In this document: positions 1-7,032 of the stretch, piece by piece
How the letters are laid out: each line of letters opens with the position of its first letter
Position numbering within the stretch: position 1 is the stretch's first letter
Assembly (NCBI GenBank): GCA_964641715.1
Contig: CAZXMB010000149.1
Span: 1-7,288 of the forward strand
Length of the DNA: 7,288 nt
Reading direction: 5' to 3'
From: CAZXMB01 sp964641715
Lineage (GTDB): Bacteria > Desulfobacterota > BSN033 > UBA1163
The notes under the pieces: model-generated
Database searches by the model: none
What the model saw: only the letters and a program-made list of their open reading frames with translations
Told to the model about the DNA's origin: nothing
Translations under genes and position numbers: made by a program

Positions 1-476
1 ATGGCTCCCCATCGAGAAGTCCAACGGGATAGGTATTTCCCGTTTCCCTCCTGGCCCACGATCTCATCGAAATAATCGAAGATGAAAAGGAGTTGGGTTA
101 GCTCGTCCAGAACTTCATAGTTATTTCCAAGAGGTGTGCGGTGTCGAAAGCGTAGAATAAAGTCATTGCATATTCCATGAATGGTACCAACAAGCAGATC
201 CGACATATTACCTTGATAACCAAGTTTTTTGGCTGTAAGGGAAAGTCGATCTCTCAGTTCAAAGGCTGCTTTCTCGGTAAAAGTACAGAGGAGGATTTCT
301 CGGGGTTGTGCAAGTCCTTGGAGCAAGATATTTAAAACCCTTACTACAAGGACCAATGTTTTCCCAGAACCAGGGCCTGCAATAACACGCAGTGACCCTT
401 CGGTGTGGTTAATAACTTCACGTTGTTCTTGATTAAGCTCAGGAAACTCACGGAGAATCAAATCAGCGATAGCCAT
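1..476 (-). CDS. UvrD/Rep-family (SF1A) ATP-dependent helicase, N-terminal part, runs off left edge
   Basis: Open reading frame from an ATG at 476 to the window edge, 158 codons without a stop. Seen: a Q-motif-like LNQEQREVI (residues 14-22), Walker A AGPGSGKT (33-40), motif Ia around CTFTEKAAFELRDRL (64-78) and motif Ib VGTIHGICNDF (96-106), in the order and spacing of SF1A helicases (UvrD/Rep/PcrA), which translocate 3'-5' on ssDNA using ATP. After motif Ib comes HRTPLGNNYEVLDE, which I recall from UvrD-like helicases in accessory and defence loci rather than from housekeeping UvrD; that is memory, not a search. The start is supported by AAGGA 8 nt upstream (485-489) and by the overlap with the radC stop (TGATG), implying translational coupling. 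DEXX box, 2B domain and any C-terminal nuclease lie outside the window. The family call is firm; the biological role is open. Confidence 0.93.
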   Translation of the reverse strand, partial: MAIADLILREFPELNQEQREVINHTEGSLRVIAGPGSGKTLVLVVRVLNILLQGLAQPREILLCTFTEKAAFELRDRLSLTAKKLGYQGNMSDLLVGTIHGICNDFILRFRHRTPLGNNYEVLDELTQLLFIFDYFDEIVGQEGNGKYLSRWTSRWGA

Positions 477-1195
477 CAAAGGAGTCCTTCTTTTCTAAAA
501 CTGAAGACCTCATCTTTGGAAACAATGATATGGTCTAAGATGCTTATGTTGAGTGCTTTCGCTGCAAGGATAAGAGCCCTCGTGATTGTTTTGTCTTGAT
601 CTGATGGGCTAATATTTCCATCGGGATGATTGTGAGCAAATACCAAGATTGAGGCCCTCTTTTTAAGTGCTGACTCCATTACTTTACGGGGATAAACAGC
701 GGCTCGATCTATGGTACCTTCGGTTAATGTTTCAAGGTCAATTACTCGGTAGTTACTATCAAGGTGTATGACCTTAAATACCTCATTAGGCTGGACGCCC
801 AAAGCCGCCCTGCAATAATCAAAAAGGATCTTAGGATCTTCTAAGGAGATCTTTTCCGGTTCGGTCCTTCTTAGTGTGAGGTCTGAAGAGGTTCTTGGCT
901 GCAGATAAAGATTGGCAGCCTCTCTAATGAAGTGGATGGCCAACGGAGCTACTTCACCTATTCCAGGAAGCTTCTTTAACTCTTCAACCGGGGCATCGAG
1001 AACACCGCGGAAAGATCCAAATTTCTTGATGGCTTCTTTGGCAGGCTCTTTTACATCTTTTCGGGGAATTGCTAATGTCAGAAGGAGCTCTACAGCTTCG
1101 TAATCCTGAAAAGAAGCAAGACCAGTTTTCTGGAATCTCTCACGGAGTCGTTTTCTATGGCCAAGGTAATGAGGTTTTGTGGAATCTGATTCCAT
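476..1195 (-). CDS. radC: RadC-family JAMM-domain protein
   Basis: 239 aa, close to the usual RadC length. The N-terminal half is the RadC/UPF0758 helical region (HRKRLRERF near residue 13) with a helix-hairpin-helix LKKLPGIGEV at 73-82, a likely DNA contact. The C-terminal half (about 117-239) is the JAMM metalloprotease-like fold with a complete metal motif: H188-x-H190-x7-S198-x2-D201, and E138 in the expected upstream strand. Despite its name the family has no settled role in repair; many copies sit on mobile elements and genomic islands. ATG at 1195 is preceded by AGGGG at 5 nt (1201-1205). Its stop shares one base with the start of a UvrD-like helicase, so the two are probably made together. 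It lies just downstream of a decayed helicase remnant, and its DNA is visibly more AT-rich than the recQ operon, which suggests an accessory origin. Confidence 0.95.
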   Translation of the reverse strand: MESDSTKPHYLGHRKRLRERFQKTGLASFQDYEAVELLLTLAIPRKDVKEPAKEAIKKFGSFRGVLDAPVEELKKLPGIGEVAPLAIHFIREAANLYLQPRTSSDLTLRRTEPEKISLEDPKILFDYCRAALGVQPNEVFKVIHLDSNYRVIDLETLTEGTIDRAAVYPRKVMESALKKRASILVFAHNHPDGNISPSDQDKTITRALILAAKALNISILDHIIVSKDEVFSFRKEGLL

Positions 1196-1235
1196 TTATT
1201 CCCCTGCATAACAGATAAGCACTACAAAATGAAAA

Positions 1236-1382
1236 AACCAACGAATCTGGCCAAAGGTTTTAGTTTTATAAGAATGATTCCTCAATGAATGACCTTACTC
1301 GGCCATCAGCAATAGAGGAAAAACATTGGACGTACTTGCTGTATTCATCGATCACGGATTGGCGGCGAGCAAAAATGCTCAT
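1236..1382 (-). pseudogene. Remnant of a large DEAD/DEAH helicase (DrmA/DUF1998-like), N-terminus only
   Basis: Reading from an ATG at 1382 gives 38 residues, MSIFARRQSVIDEY... through SSIADGRVRSFIEESFL, then TAA (1266-1268), one Asn codon, a second TAA (1260-1262), one Asn codon, and in the same frame LWPDSLV (1236-1256). The pattern Y..Y...F..I.D.R+R.FIEE followed by LWPD.L is the opening of the large DEAD/DEAH-box helicases with a C-terminal DUF1998 region, as in DISARM DrmA and its relatives. After LWPDSLV the similarity stops, so the helicase core is missing. Start and ribosome site survive: AGGGA lies about 7 nt upstream of the ATG. Seen: the peptide, both stops, the shared frame, the SD. 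From memory: the family signature. Inferred: premature stops plus a deletion. An intact 38-aa gene is the alternative, but the in-frame match beyond the stops argues against it. Confidence 0.62.
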
Positions 1383-1392
1383 TTAATCTTCC

Positions 1393-1521
1393 CTATTTCT
1401 TATCACCATAAAAATACTCTTTAACCCTAAACTGAGCATTCTCTGGACTGGAAGCTACCCTCCTGTTGCAAGGCTGCTTTAATATACCAAAAAGCGAAAA
1501 TGATAGCAATTCACGAGATAT
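1393..1521 (-). pseudogene. Possible 3' tail of a degraded upstream ORF
   Basis: A frame open from 1521 to a TAG at 1393-1395 (42 codons) ends with PENAQFRVKEYFYGDKK. It has no ATG; the preceding in-frame TAA is at 1522-1524. The TAG overlaps the ribosome-binding site of the helicase remnant, the arrangement expected between consecutive genes in an operon. I do not recognise the peptide. Only the last ~17 residues look protein-like, and a promoter-like sequence lies inside this frame, so chance remains possible. Confidence 0.3.
1481..1509 (-). promoter_or_regulatory. Sigma70-type promoter candidate upstream of helicase remnant/radC/UvrD-like helicase
   Basis: On the minus strand TTGCTA (1504-1509) is followed after exactly 17 nt by TATATT (1481-1486): 4/6 and 5/6 matches to the sigma70 consensus. 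Transcription would start near 1474, giving radC a leader of about 280 nt that crosses the helicase remnant. It may be the promoter that now serves radC and the UvrD-like helicase. No other equally good pair was seen in 1196-1671. Confidence 0.5.
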
Positions 1522-1578
1522 TTAAAAGGTCTTTATTGAAGGAAAATTATTGGCTTTTTTATTTGGGATTTGGTGCTT

Positions 1579-1652
1579 GCCCTGTACCCCCGATGGTCCG
1601 TCATTGCGAATGAAGGCAAAGCTTCCAATGGTTGTTCTGATGTGTACAGAGC
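1579..1652. repeat. Inverted repeat enclosing a 'TCATTGCGA' intergenic element
   Basis: Arms GCCCTGTAC (1579-1587) and GTACAGAGC (1644-1652) are complementary at 8 of 9 positions, with the odd pair being G-U in RNA of one strand. Between them, 1599-1631 begins CGTCATTGCGA and contains a nested hairpin (GAAG...CTTC with flanking ATTG...CAAT). The inner part resembles the dispersed CGTCATTGCGAGCGAAGC-type repeats seen between genes in many bacterial genomes, in degenerate form. It starts about 20 nt past the recQ stop and could act as its 3' end structure; there is no U-tract, so a classical terminator is not supported. Confidence 0.4.
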
Positions 1653-1671
1653 TTGGGATTGGGTTCATCGA

Positions 1672-4038
1672 TTATGTTGTCGCTATTGAATGCTTCCGCC
1701 TATAGGCGGAAATTGCGTCCAGAAATAGGGCGCCGTACTTCTTGAAAGTGATCTCTCCAACTCCCACGATCGCCATCATCTTTTCCCGACTATCAGGAAG
1801 TCTGCTTGCCATCTCCCGAAGGGTCCGGTCTTGAAAGATACAGTAGGCAGGCAATCCCTCGGCACGGGCGAGCTCCGACCTTAACTTCCTCAGTTGATCG
1901 AAGAGGCCTTTGTCGGGCTCACCTTCCATCCTCCATTCCCTGATCTCCTTTCTCGAAGGTGGAGAGAGTGGAATCTTTCCCCTTTTCTTCATAACTTCCC
2001 ATCCCTGAGGGGTGAGGAGGAGAACTCTGTAATTCTTCTCTCCCAACGTGGCGGACTCCTGCTTCAAGTAACCTTGTTCTAAAAGTTCCTGGATCCAATT
2101 TTCAACCTGTTCCTGGGTGAATTCAGCCAGTAGCCCGTAGGTTGAAAGCTGATCCAGTTTGAATTTACCAATCGCCCTGTCTTTAGAACCGGTAAGCATC
2201 TTTACAGCCATCCCGAGTCCAAAACGACCTTTCATACGGGCTACACCGCTTAGGATCTTTATGGGCAAAAGGGGATCAGAAATTTTTTCTTGGGTCGTTA
2301 GCCTTCCCTTCAGTCCTTTGCAATAATCACATCCTCCACAGTTGTCAGAGGAGTGGTATTCTCCGAAATACTGAAGGAGAAAGGCCCTTCGGCATTGCCT
2401 TAATGTACCATAATCCATCATCCGGTTCAATTTCTCAAGTTGATAAGCCTTTCGGAGCCGAAGGGTCTCGAAGTCAATGGGAAGCTCTGACGAAGCCATT
2501 CGTGAAAGAAGGCGGACTCCCCTTCCGCGAAAGGGAGGGATGTAGGTTCCCTCTCCCTCTGCTTCGATTTCTGCCATGAGACTTCGGAAGGTCTCTTTGG
2601 AGAGGTGGGCCCTTTCGATCATCTCTTCAGGAAGGAGATGGATTCCTTCAAAAAGCTCCTCCTCAGTATAACGTTCAGCAAGAATTTCGATAAAAGCAAT
2701 CTTAGAGGGTGACCTCTTCGAAATCCTACTCAGGATCTCCTTCGGTGTGCGTTTCAGGTAGAGTTCAGCCAGATTCTCGTAGCGATGAAGGCGATGAACG
2801 ACTCCAGATTCTTCAAGGATTTTTAGACAAGAGGAGACAGCCATCTCCGCTACCGGGGGATTTCGGAGCTGGCCGATTTCCCGATAGGTCAGCCAGATCG
2901 GGTCTTCTGGTCTCTTGAGAAGGGCCTGGTAAATGGAGAGGAGGACTTCCCGATCAGGATAACTCATCTCGATAAAGAATTCCTGAAGCCTTCTGTCCGA
3001 TGGAGAGAAGAGAAGGGTGCATGTGGAAGGGTCTCCATCACGGCCCGCACGTCCGCATTCCTGATAGTAGGCCTCTATCGAACCCGGAAAGTTATAATGC
3101 AAAATAAGACGGATATCAGAACGGTCAATACCCATTCCGAAGGCATTAGTGGCAACAATGATGTTCATTTTCCCTTCGAGAAAATCCTCCTGGATATGGC
3201 TTCTCTCCTCTTCCTCAAGCCCTGCATGATACCCCAAGGCCTCGATGTCTTCCCGGCCAAGACCTCTGGCAATAGATTCAACACCCTTTCGGGTTCCGGC
3301 ATAGATAATGGCTCCACCCTGAAGGCCTTTGAGCCGGCTGACAAGATGAGAGAACTTCTCTTTTGAACTCTTCACTGGAGCGACCTCAAAGAAGAGGTTC
3401 TTTCTATCGAAGCCTGTAATGAACAATTTTGGGGCTCTGAGTTTAAGCTGGGAGACGATATCCTGTCTAACACGATCCGTTGCGGTAGCGGTAAGGGCAA
3501 TGGTCTGGGGTCTTCCAAGCCATTCTAAGGCCTGGCTGATCTTGAGATAATCCGGCCGGAAGTCATGGCCCCAAATAGAGATACAATGGGCTTCATCCAC
3601 GGCTACAAGGGAGATGGGCCTTTTCTTAAGGGCCTTTAAAAAGGGACTGCTACGTAGGCGTTCGGGAGAGGCATAGACGAGTTTGTAAGACCCATCCTCA
3701 ATCTTCCGTAAGGCATCTTCTTGCTCTCCGATCCCCATGAGGCTATGAACAGAAATGGCGGGAACATCGAAGACCCTCAAGGAATCGATCTGATCCTTCA
3801 TCAATGCAATCAGCGGAGAAATGACAAGGGTCGTTCCGGAAAGGATGAGACCTGGAAGCTGATAGCAGAGGGACTTCCCTCCTCCGGTTGGCATGACCAC
3901 CAGGGCCTCCTCTCCTGAAAAGATGGCCTCAAGGATTGCCTCCTGACCTGGCCGAAACTCACGAAATCCAAAAACCTTCTCCATGAGCTCTCGAGATTGG
4001 AGGAGGCATTGATTGGTATGGGAGGGTATGTTTTGCAA
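1672..4038 (-). CDS. recQ: ATP-dependent DNA helicase RecQ, long form with an insertion before the zinc module
   Basis: 788 aa SF2 3'-5' helicase acting in recombination and fork repair. Motifs in order: motif 0 FRPGQ (28-32), Walker A MPTGGGKS (49-56), DEAH (148-151) with aromatic loop CISIWGHDFRPDY, TATAT (183-187), YAGTR (246-250), VATNAFGMGID (295-305), QECGRAGRDG (326-335). The zinc module uses C549, C567, C570 and C573, followed by an RQC winged helix (about 580-690) and a C-terminal HRDC domain (about 710-782). E. coli RecQ is about 609 aa with its first zinc Cys about 55 residues after motif VI; here the gap is about 220 residues, so roughly 165 extra residues (about 365-530) lie between the helicase core and zinc module. 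The start is TTG at 4038: AAGGA lies 8 nt upstream (4047-4051), overlapping the TPR stop 11 nt away. ATG at residue 19 is the alternative but has a weak SD. Third gene of the operon. Confidence 0.97.
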   Translation of the reverse strand: MQNIPSHTNQCLLQSRELMEKVFGFREFRPGQEAILEAIFSGEEALVVMPTGGGKSLCYQLPGLILSGTTLVISPLIALMKDQIDSLRVFDVPAISVHSLMGIGEQEDALRKIEDGSYKLVYASPERLRSSPFLKALKKRPISLVAVDEAHCISIWGHDFRPDYLKISQALEWLGRPQTIALTATATDRVRQDIVSQLKLRAPKLFITGFDRKNLFFEVAPVKSSKEKFSHLVSRLKGLQGGAIIYAGTRKGVESIARGLGREDIEALGYHAGLEEEERSHIQEDFLEGKMNIIVATNAFGMGIDRSDIRLILHYNFPGSIEAYYQECGRAGRDGDPSTCTLLFSPSDRRLQEFFIEMSYPDREVLLSIYQALLKRPEDPIWLTYREIGQLRNPPVAEMAVSSCLKILEESGVVHRLHRYENLAELYLKRTPKEILSRISKRSPSKIAFIEILAERYTEEELFEGIHLLPEEMIERAHLSKETFRSLMAEIEAEGEGTYIPPFRGRGVRLLSRMASSELPIDFETLRLRKAYQLEKLNRMMDYGTLRQCRRAFLLQYFGEYHSSDNCGGCDYCKGLKGRLTTQEKISDPLLPIKILSGVARMKGRFGLGMAVKMLTGSKDRAIGKFKLDQLSTYGLLAEFTQEQVENWIQELLEQGYLKQESATLGEKNYRVLLLTPQGWEVMKKRGKIPLSPPSRKEIREWRMEGEPDKGLFDQLRKLRSELARAEGLPAYCIFQDRTLREMASRLPDSREKMMAIVGVGEITFKKYGALFLDAISAYRRKHSIATT

Positions 4039-4046
4039 TTGATGAA

Positions 4047-4051
4047 TCCTT
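4047..4051 (-). promoter_or_regulatory. Ribosome-binding site deciding the TTG start of recQ
   Basis: AAGGA on the minus strand sits 8 nt before the TTG at 4036-4038 and overlaps the TAA of the TPR gene (4050-4052). It fixes the recQ start at TTG and suggests that ribosomes finishing the TPR gene reinitiate on recQ. Confidence 0.7.
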
Positions 4052-5018
4052 ATTTCTTTAATCTTGCTCGGATCTTCCTGATTGTTCCGAGAAGTGATTT
4101 CTGATCGGGATGTTGTGACAGGGTTTCTTCAAGAAGGATAAGAAATCCTCCCAAATCCTCCCGGGCCTCATAACTCTTTTCAAGGGTCTTTCGGACAAAA
4201 TAATCTGAAGGGTCCCTTCGAAAGGCCTCCTTAAGGCAATGAATGGCCTGATCATAATCTTTCTGACGATAGTAGCAGAATCCCTGTTGTTTTAAGAAAT
4301 AGACGTTATTGGGTTCAAGATCTGAAGCCCTCTTATACTCTGCAGCGGCCTCTCTGACCAGGCCAGCTCCTTTTAACCTCTGCGCTAAGAGTCCGTGGAG
4401 CTGGGCATCGTCTTTCTTTGATTCCATGCGGGTGACCACCTGGAGCTCTTTAAGGACCTGGGCCTCAGGTCTTTTGCTACTTCGCAAGCGAAGGATCTCC
4501 TTTTGCACAAAGGCGTCCTTCGGTGATATCTCTTTTGCCCTTTCAAGGACCTCGAGGGCCTGATCAAATCTCTTCATCCGGTTGAGGATGAGAGCCTTCT
4601 CTTTTAGGAAGGCAAGACTTTTGGGTTTTACCACAAGGACATTTTCAAGTTCCTGAAGGGCATCGTCAAAAAGCCTCATTTCCTTAAGGGCCCGTGCAGT
4701 TTTTAAAATCAAATGGGGTTTCGGGTTCCGGGAAAAGGCCTGCCGATAACAGTCGATCGCTCTCTCGGGAGAATGTTGCTTGATGAAAAGGTCACCCAGT
4801 AGGGACAATGCCTCTGGATGTTGTGGATCATTGGTAAGAACTTCCTCGATTAGGACTCTCGCTTCGTTTAAACGTTCCTGGCGAAGGTAAAGATCAGCGA
4901 GCCTGGTTTTAAATAAGGGATGGTCTGGATTTTTTTGGAGCTCCTGCCGGATCTCCTCTTCAGCCTCCAAGGAACTCTTTCTACCCTTGAAATTCTGGAT
5001 ACGATCTTGGAATCTCAT
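4050..5018 (-). CDS. Cytoplasmic tetratricopeptide-repeat (TPR) protein
   Basis: 322 aa, almost entirely helical repeats. TPR units with the usual small residue/Tyr-Ala-Pro pattern can be placed at about 34-66, 68-101, 102-133, 135-168, 205-236, 238-271 and 272-305; the sixth is the clearest (FLKQQGFCYYRQKDYDQAI). Residues about 170-204 are a charged linker between the two repeat groups. There is no signal peptide or membrane segment, so it should be cytoplasmic. TPR arrays are protein-protein adaptors; the partner cannot be read from sequence. ATG at 5018 overlaps the oxidoreductase stop (ATGA), with AGAGGGAGG just upstream inside that gene, so it is probably translated by coupling; recQ follows after 11 nt. 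Position suggests an adaptor for the oxidoreductase or for RecQ, but that is inference. Confidence 0.9.
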   Translation of the reverse strand: MRFQDRIQNFKGRKSSLEAEEEIRQELQKNPDHPLFKTRLADLYLRQERLNEARVLIEEVLTNDPQHPEALSLLGDLFIKQHSPERAIDCYRQAFSRNPKPHLILKTARALKEMRLFDDALQELENVLVVKPKSLAFLKEKALILNRMKRFDQALEVLERAKEISPKDAFVQKEILRLRSSKRPEAQVLKELQVVTRMESKKDDAQLHGLLAQRLKGAGLVREAAAEYKRASDLEPNNVYFLKQQGFCYYRQKDYDQAIHCLKEAFRRDPSDYFVRKTLEKSYEAREDLGGFLILLEETLSQHPDQKSLLGTIRKIRARLKK

Positions 5019-7027
5019 CCTCCCTCTGCTTTCACATCCACGGTATTATCGTAAAACGTGCTTCCTCCTCCCCGATCGGTCAGACGCTGGGAGGTGAGGA
5101 CATTGACGGAACGGATGCCCGGGCAGTGTTTCAACCACCAGATTCCTTCTGCGACAAGCACACCCGGAGGCACATCAGAGGTGGTGGCCAGAATGAAGGA
5201 GGCCTCACCGAGATGATTGAAGGCGGTCACAGGGGTTCCATCTTTCAGGCGCCTGGTTTTTGCATCCGAAGGGTTCATCTTGAGATACATGGCCTTCTCT
5301 TTTTTGAGAAGGTCATCCCGTTCACGGAAGGAGGAGTTTAATCCATAAAGGCTGGGGGCTGTCATCAGTCTGAAGGGATGGTCTCCGCCATGGGAAGGAA
5401 GGTAGCAGGGCAGAGGATGTGGTTCTCTCGGGTTGAGGATTTCAATTTTTCCAGAAGGGGTTTTAAACCGGGTGCGGGCATCTGATGGGAGAGGAATCTC
5501 CACAGCCTTTCCCATGGCAAAGGCTTTCTGATCGATTCCTTCCCTCACGGGGTTGGGAATGGAGAGGAGATGGTCAATGAGATCGTCTGCGGTCTGGCGG
5601 AAAAAGGGTTCATCAAAGCCCAATGCCTCCGAAAGAAGACCGAAGACTTCCCGGTTCGATTTACTTTCTCCTACGGGAGGGATGGCAGGCCTCGCTCGCT
5701 GGATGCAGTAATGGCCATAGGAACGGTAGAGGTCACTGTGTTCGAGGGAGGAGGTGGATGGCAGTATTATATCCGCATACCGGGCAGTGTCGGTCAGAAA
5801 TCTTTCATGAACCACCGTAAAGAGGTCCTCTCTCGCAAGGCCTTTTAAAACCTGGTTCTGATCTGGAGCGACCACCGCAGGGTTGGAACTATACACATAG
5901 AGACTTTCAACAGGAGGGTCTTTCAGTTCATTTAAGGCCCAGCCCAGGCAATTCATATTGATGAGTCGGGCCTTCTTCACCATGAAGTCCTCTCTCAGAA
6001 TTTCCTTCATGTCAAAGGCATTGGATGTATTCGTAGAGGTGAAGCATCCGGCTCCTCTCTTTCCATATGCTCCGACCAGGGCAGGAAGACAGACAATGGT
6101 CCGGACGGTCATCGCCCCATTGCCATAACGGGAGAGGCCACTTCCCAACCGGATGAAGGGCGATCTCGCTCTTCCGTAAACCTCTGCTATCGATTGAAGG
6201 GTCTCCGGTGTGAGACCTGTCAACAAACTCACCTTCTCAGGCGGGAAGTCTGGAAGGACTTTTTCCTTCAGTTCCTCAAATCCCTCGACGCGGTCAGAAA
6301 GGAAGTGCTCATCGATGAGACCCTCGCGAACCAAAAGATGCATCAATCCCAGAGCAAGGGCACCATCACTTCCAGGCCGGACAATGAAGGTTTGATGGAC
6401 AATGGATGAAGTGAGGGTTCTGTAGGTCTCGATTAACCAGACGGTTGCTCCCTTTCTCTTCGCCTTCTTCACCCCGTGGAGGAAATGGATATTCGTGTGG
6501 AGGGCATTGATCCCCCACAGGATCACCAGATCGCTTTCCTCCACCTCGTCGGGATGAGGGGCGGGGGTCTCTCCCATCACAGCCCTCCAGCCTGCTTCCT
6601 TGGCAGGTGAACAGATGGTTCGGTCCAGCCGGGAGGCTCCGAGGCGGTAGAAGAAGGGGTGACCGGCATTTCTCTGGATGAGTCCCATGGTCCCCGCATA
6701 AGAGTACGGAAGGATAGCTTCTGCCCCAGTTCGGCTCACTATCTTTCCCCAGTGGTCGGCAATTCGATCAATGGCCTCCTTCCAGGAGACAGGGCGGAAT
6801 TGGCCCGTGCCTTTAGAGCCGGCTCGAAGAAGGGGTTGGGTCAGGCGGAGGGGGGAGTGAACGGTCTCATGATAACGGTTCATCTTTGGGCAGAGCGTAC
6901 CTCTGGTGAAAGGGTGATCCGGGTCGCCTCTGACCTTCATCGCTTTTCCATCCCTGACTTCCACGAGAAGTCCGCAGGCATCAGGACAGTCAAAGGGACA
7001 GACCGACCGCCTCATCTTTGTTGTCAC
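5015..7027 (-). CDS. Molybdopterin-dependent oxidoreductase (DMSO reductase superfamily), [4Fe-4S], cytoplasmic, substrate unknown
   Basis: 670 aa. The N-terminus is a ferredoxin-like cluster module, C10-x3-C14-x3-C18-x27-C46 (VCPFDCPDACG ... GTLCPKM). The molybdopterin core follows (about 56-470): SWKEAIDRIA, RTICSPAKEAGW with C139 as candidate Mo ligand (S140 an alternative), VILWGINALHTNIH, YADIILPSTSSLEH. The C-terminal dinucleotide-binding domain spans about 550-665 (RLMTAPSLYGLNSSF ... VPPGVLVAEG). It resembles stand-alone members such as B. subtilis YoaE that lack separate Fe-S and membrane subunits. No Tat signal precedes the first Cys, so it should stay in the cytoplasm. Start is GTG at 7027 with GGAGG 5 nt upstream; ATG at codon 5 is too far from it. 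First gene of the operon; its stop overlaps the TPR start. Superfamily is certain; substrate and electron partner are not deducible. Confidence 0.94.
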   Translation of the reverse strand: MTTKMRRSVCPFDCPDACGLLVEVRDGKAMKVRGDPDHPFTRGTLCPKMNRYHETVHSPLRLTQPLLRAGSKGTGQFRPVSWKEAIDRIADHWGKIVSRTGAEAILPYSYAGTMGLIQRNAGHPFFYRLGASRLDRTICSPAKEAGWRAVMGETPAPHPDEVEESDLVILWGINALHTNIHFLHGVKKAKRKGATVWLIETYRTLTSSIVHQTFIVRPGSDGALALGLMHLLVREGLIDEHFLSDRVEGFEELKEKVLPDFPPEKVSLLTGLTPETLQSIAEVYGRARSPFIRLGSGLSRYGNGAMTVRTIVCLPALVGAYGKRGAGCFTSTNTSNAFDMKEILREDFMVKKARLINMNCLGWALNELKDPPVESLYVYSSNPAVVAPDQNQVLKGLAREDLFTVVHERFLTDTARYADIILPSTSSLEHSDLYRSYGHYCIQRARPAIPPVGESKSNREVFGLLSEALGFDEPFFRQTADDLIDHLLSIPNPVREGIDQKAFAMGKAVEIPLPSDARTRFKTPSGKIEILNPREPHPLPCYLPSHGGDHPFRLMTAPSLYGLNSSFRERDDLLKKEKAMYLKMNPSDAKTRRLKDGTPVTAFNHLGEASFILATTSDVPPGVLVAEGIWWLKHCPGIRSVNVLTSQRLTDRGGGSTFYDNTVDVKAEGG

Positions 7028-7032
7028 GAAGA

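Noticed and set aside
1..1195. Gabija-like system (GajB is a UvrD-like helicase)
   Set aside because: The gene before the helicase is RadC, not an OLD-family nuclease such as GajA, and the helicase is cut off by the edge.
1266..1382. Genuine 38-residue small protein gene
   Set aside because: The frame continues after two TAA codons with LWPDSLV, the next motif expected of the large helicase family, so decay of a long gene fits better.
1374..1440. Inverted repeat AATGCTCA (1374-1381) / TGAGCATT (1433-1440)
   Set aside because: 8-bp arms separated by 51 nt; one arm overlaps the start of the helicase remnant and extension fails after one more mismatch, so chance is likely.
3097..3366. Plus-strand 89-codon ORF inside recQ
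   Set aside because: Antisense to conserved helicase motifs IV-VI; a shadow frame.
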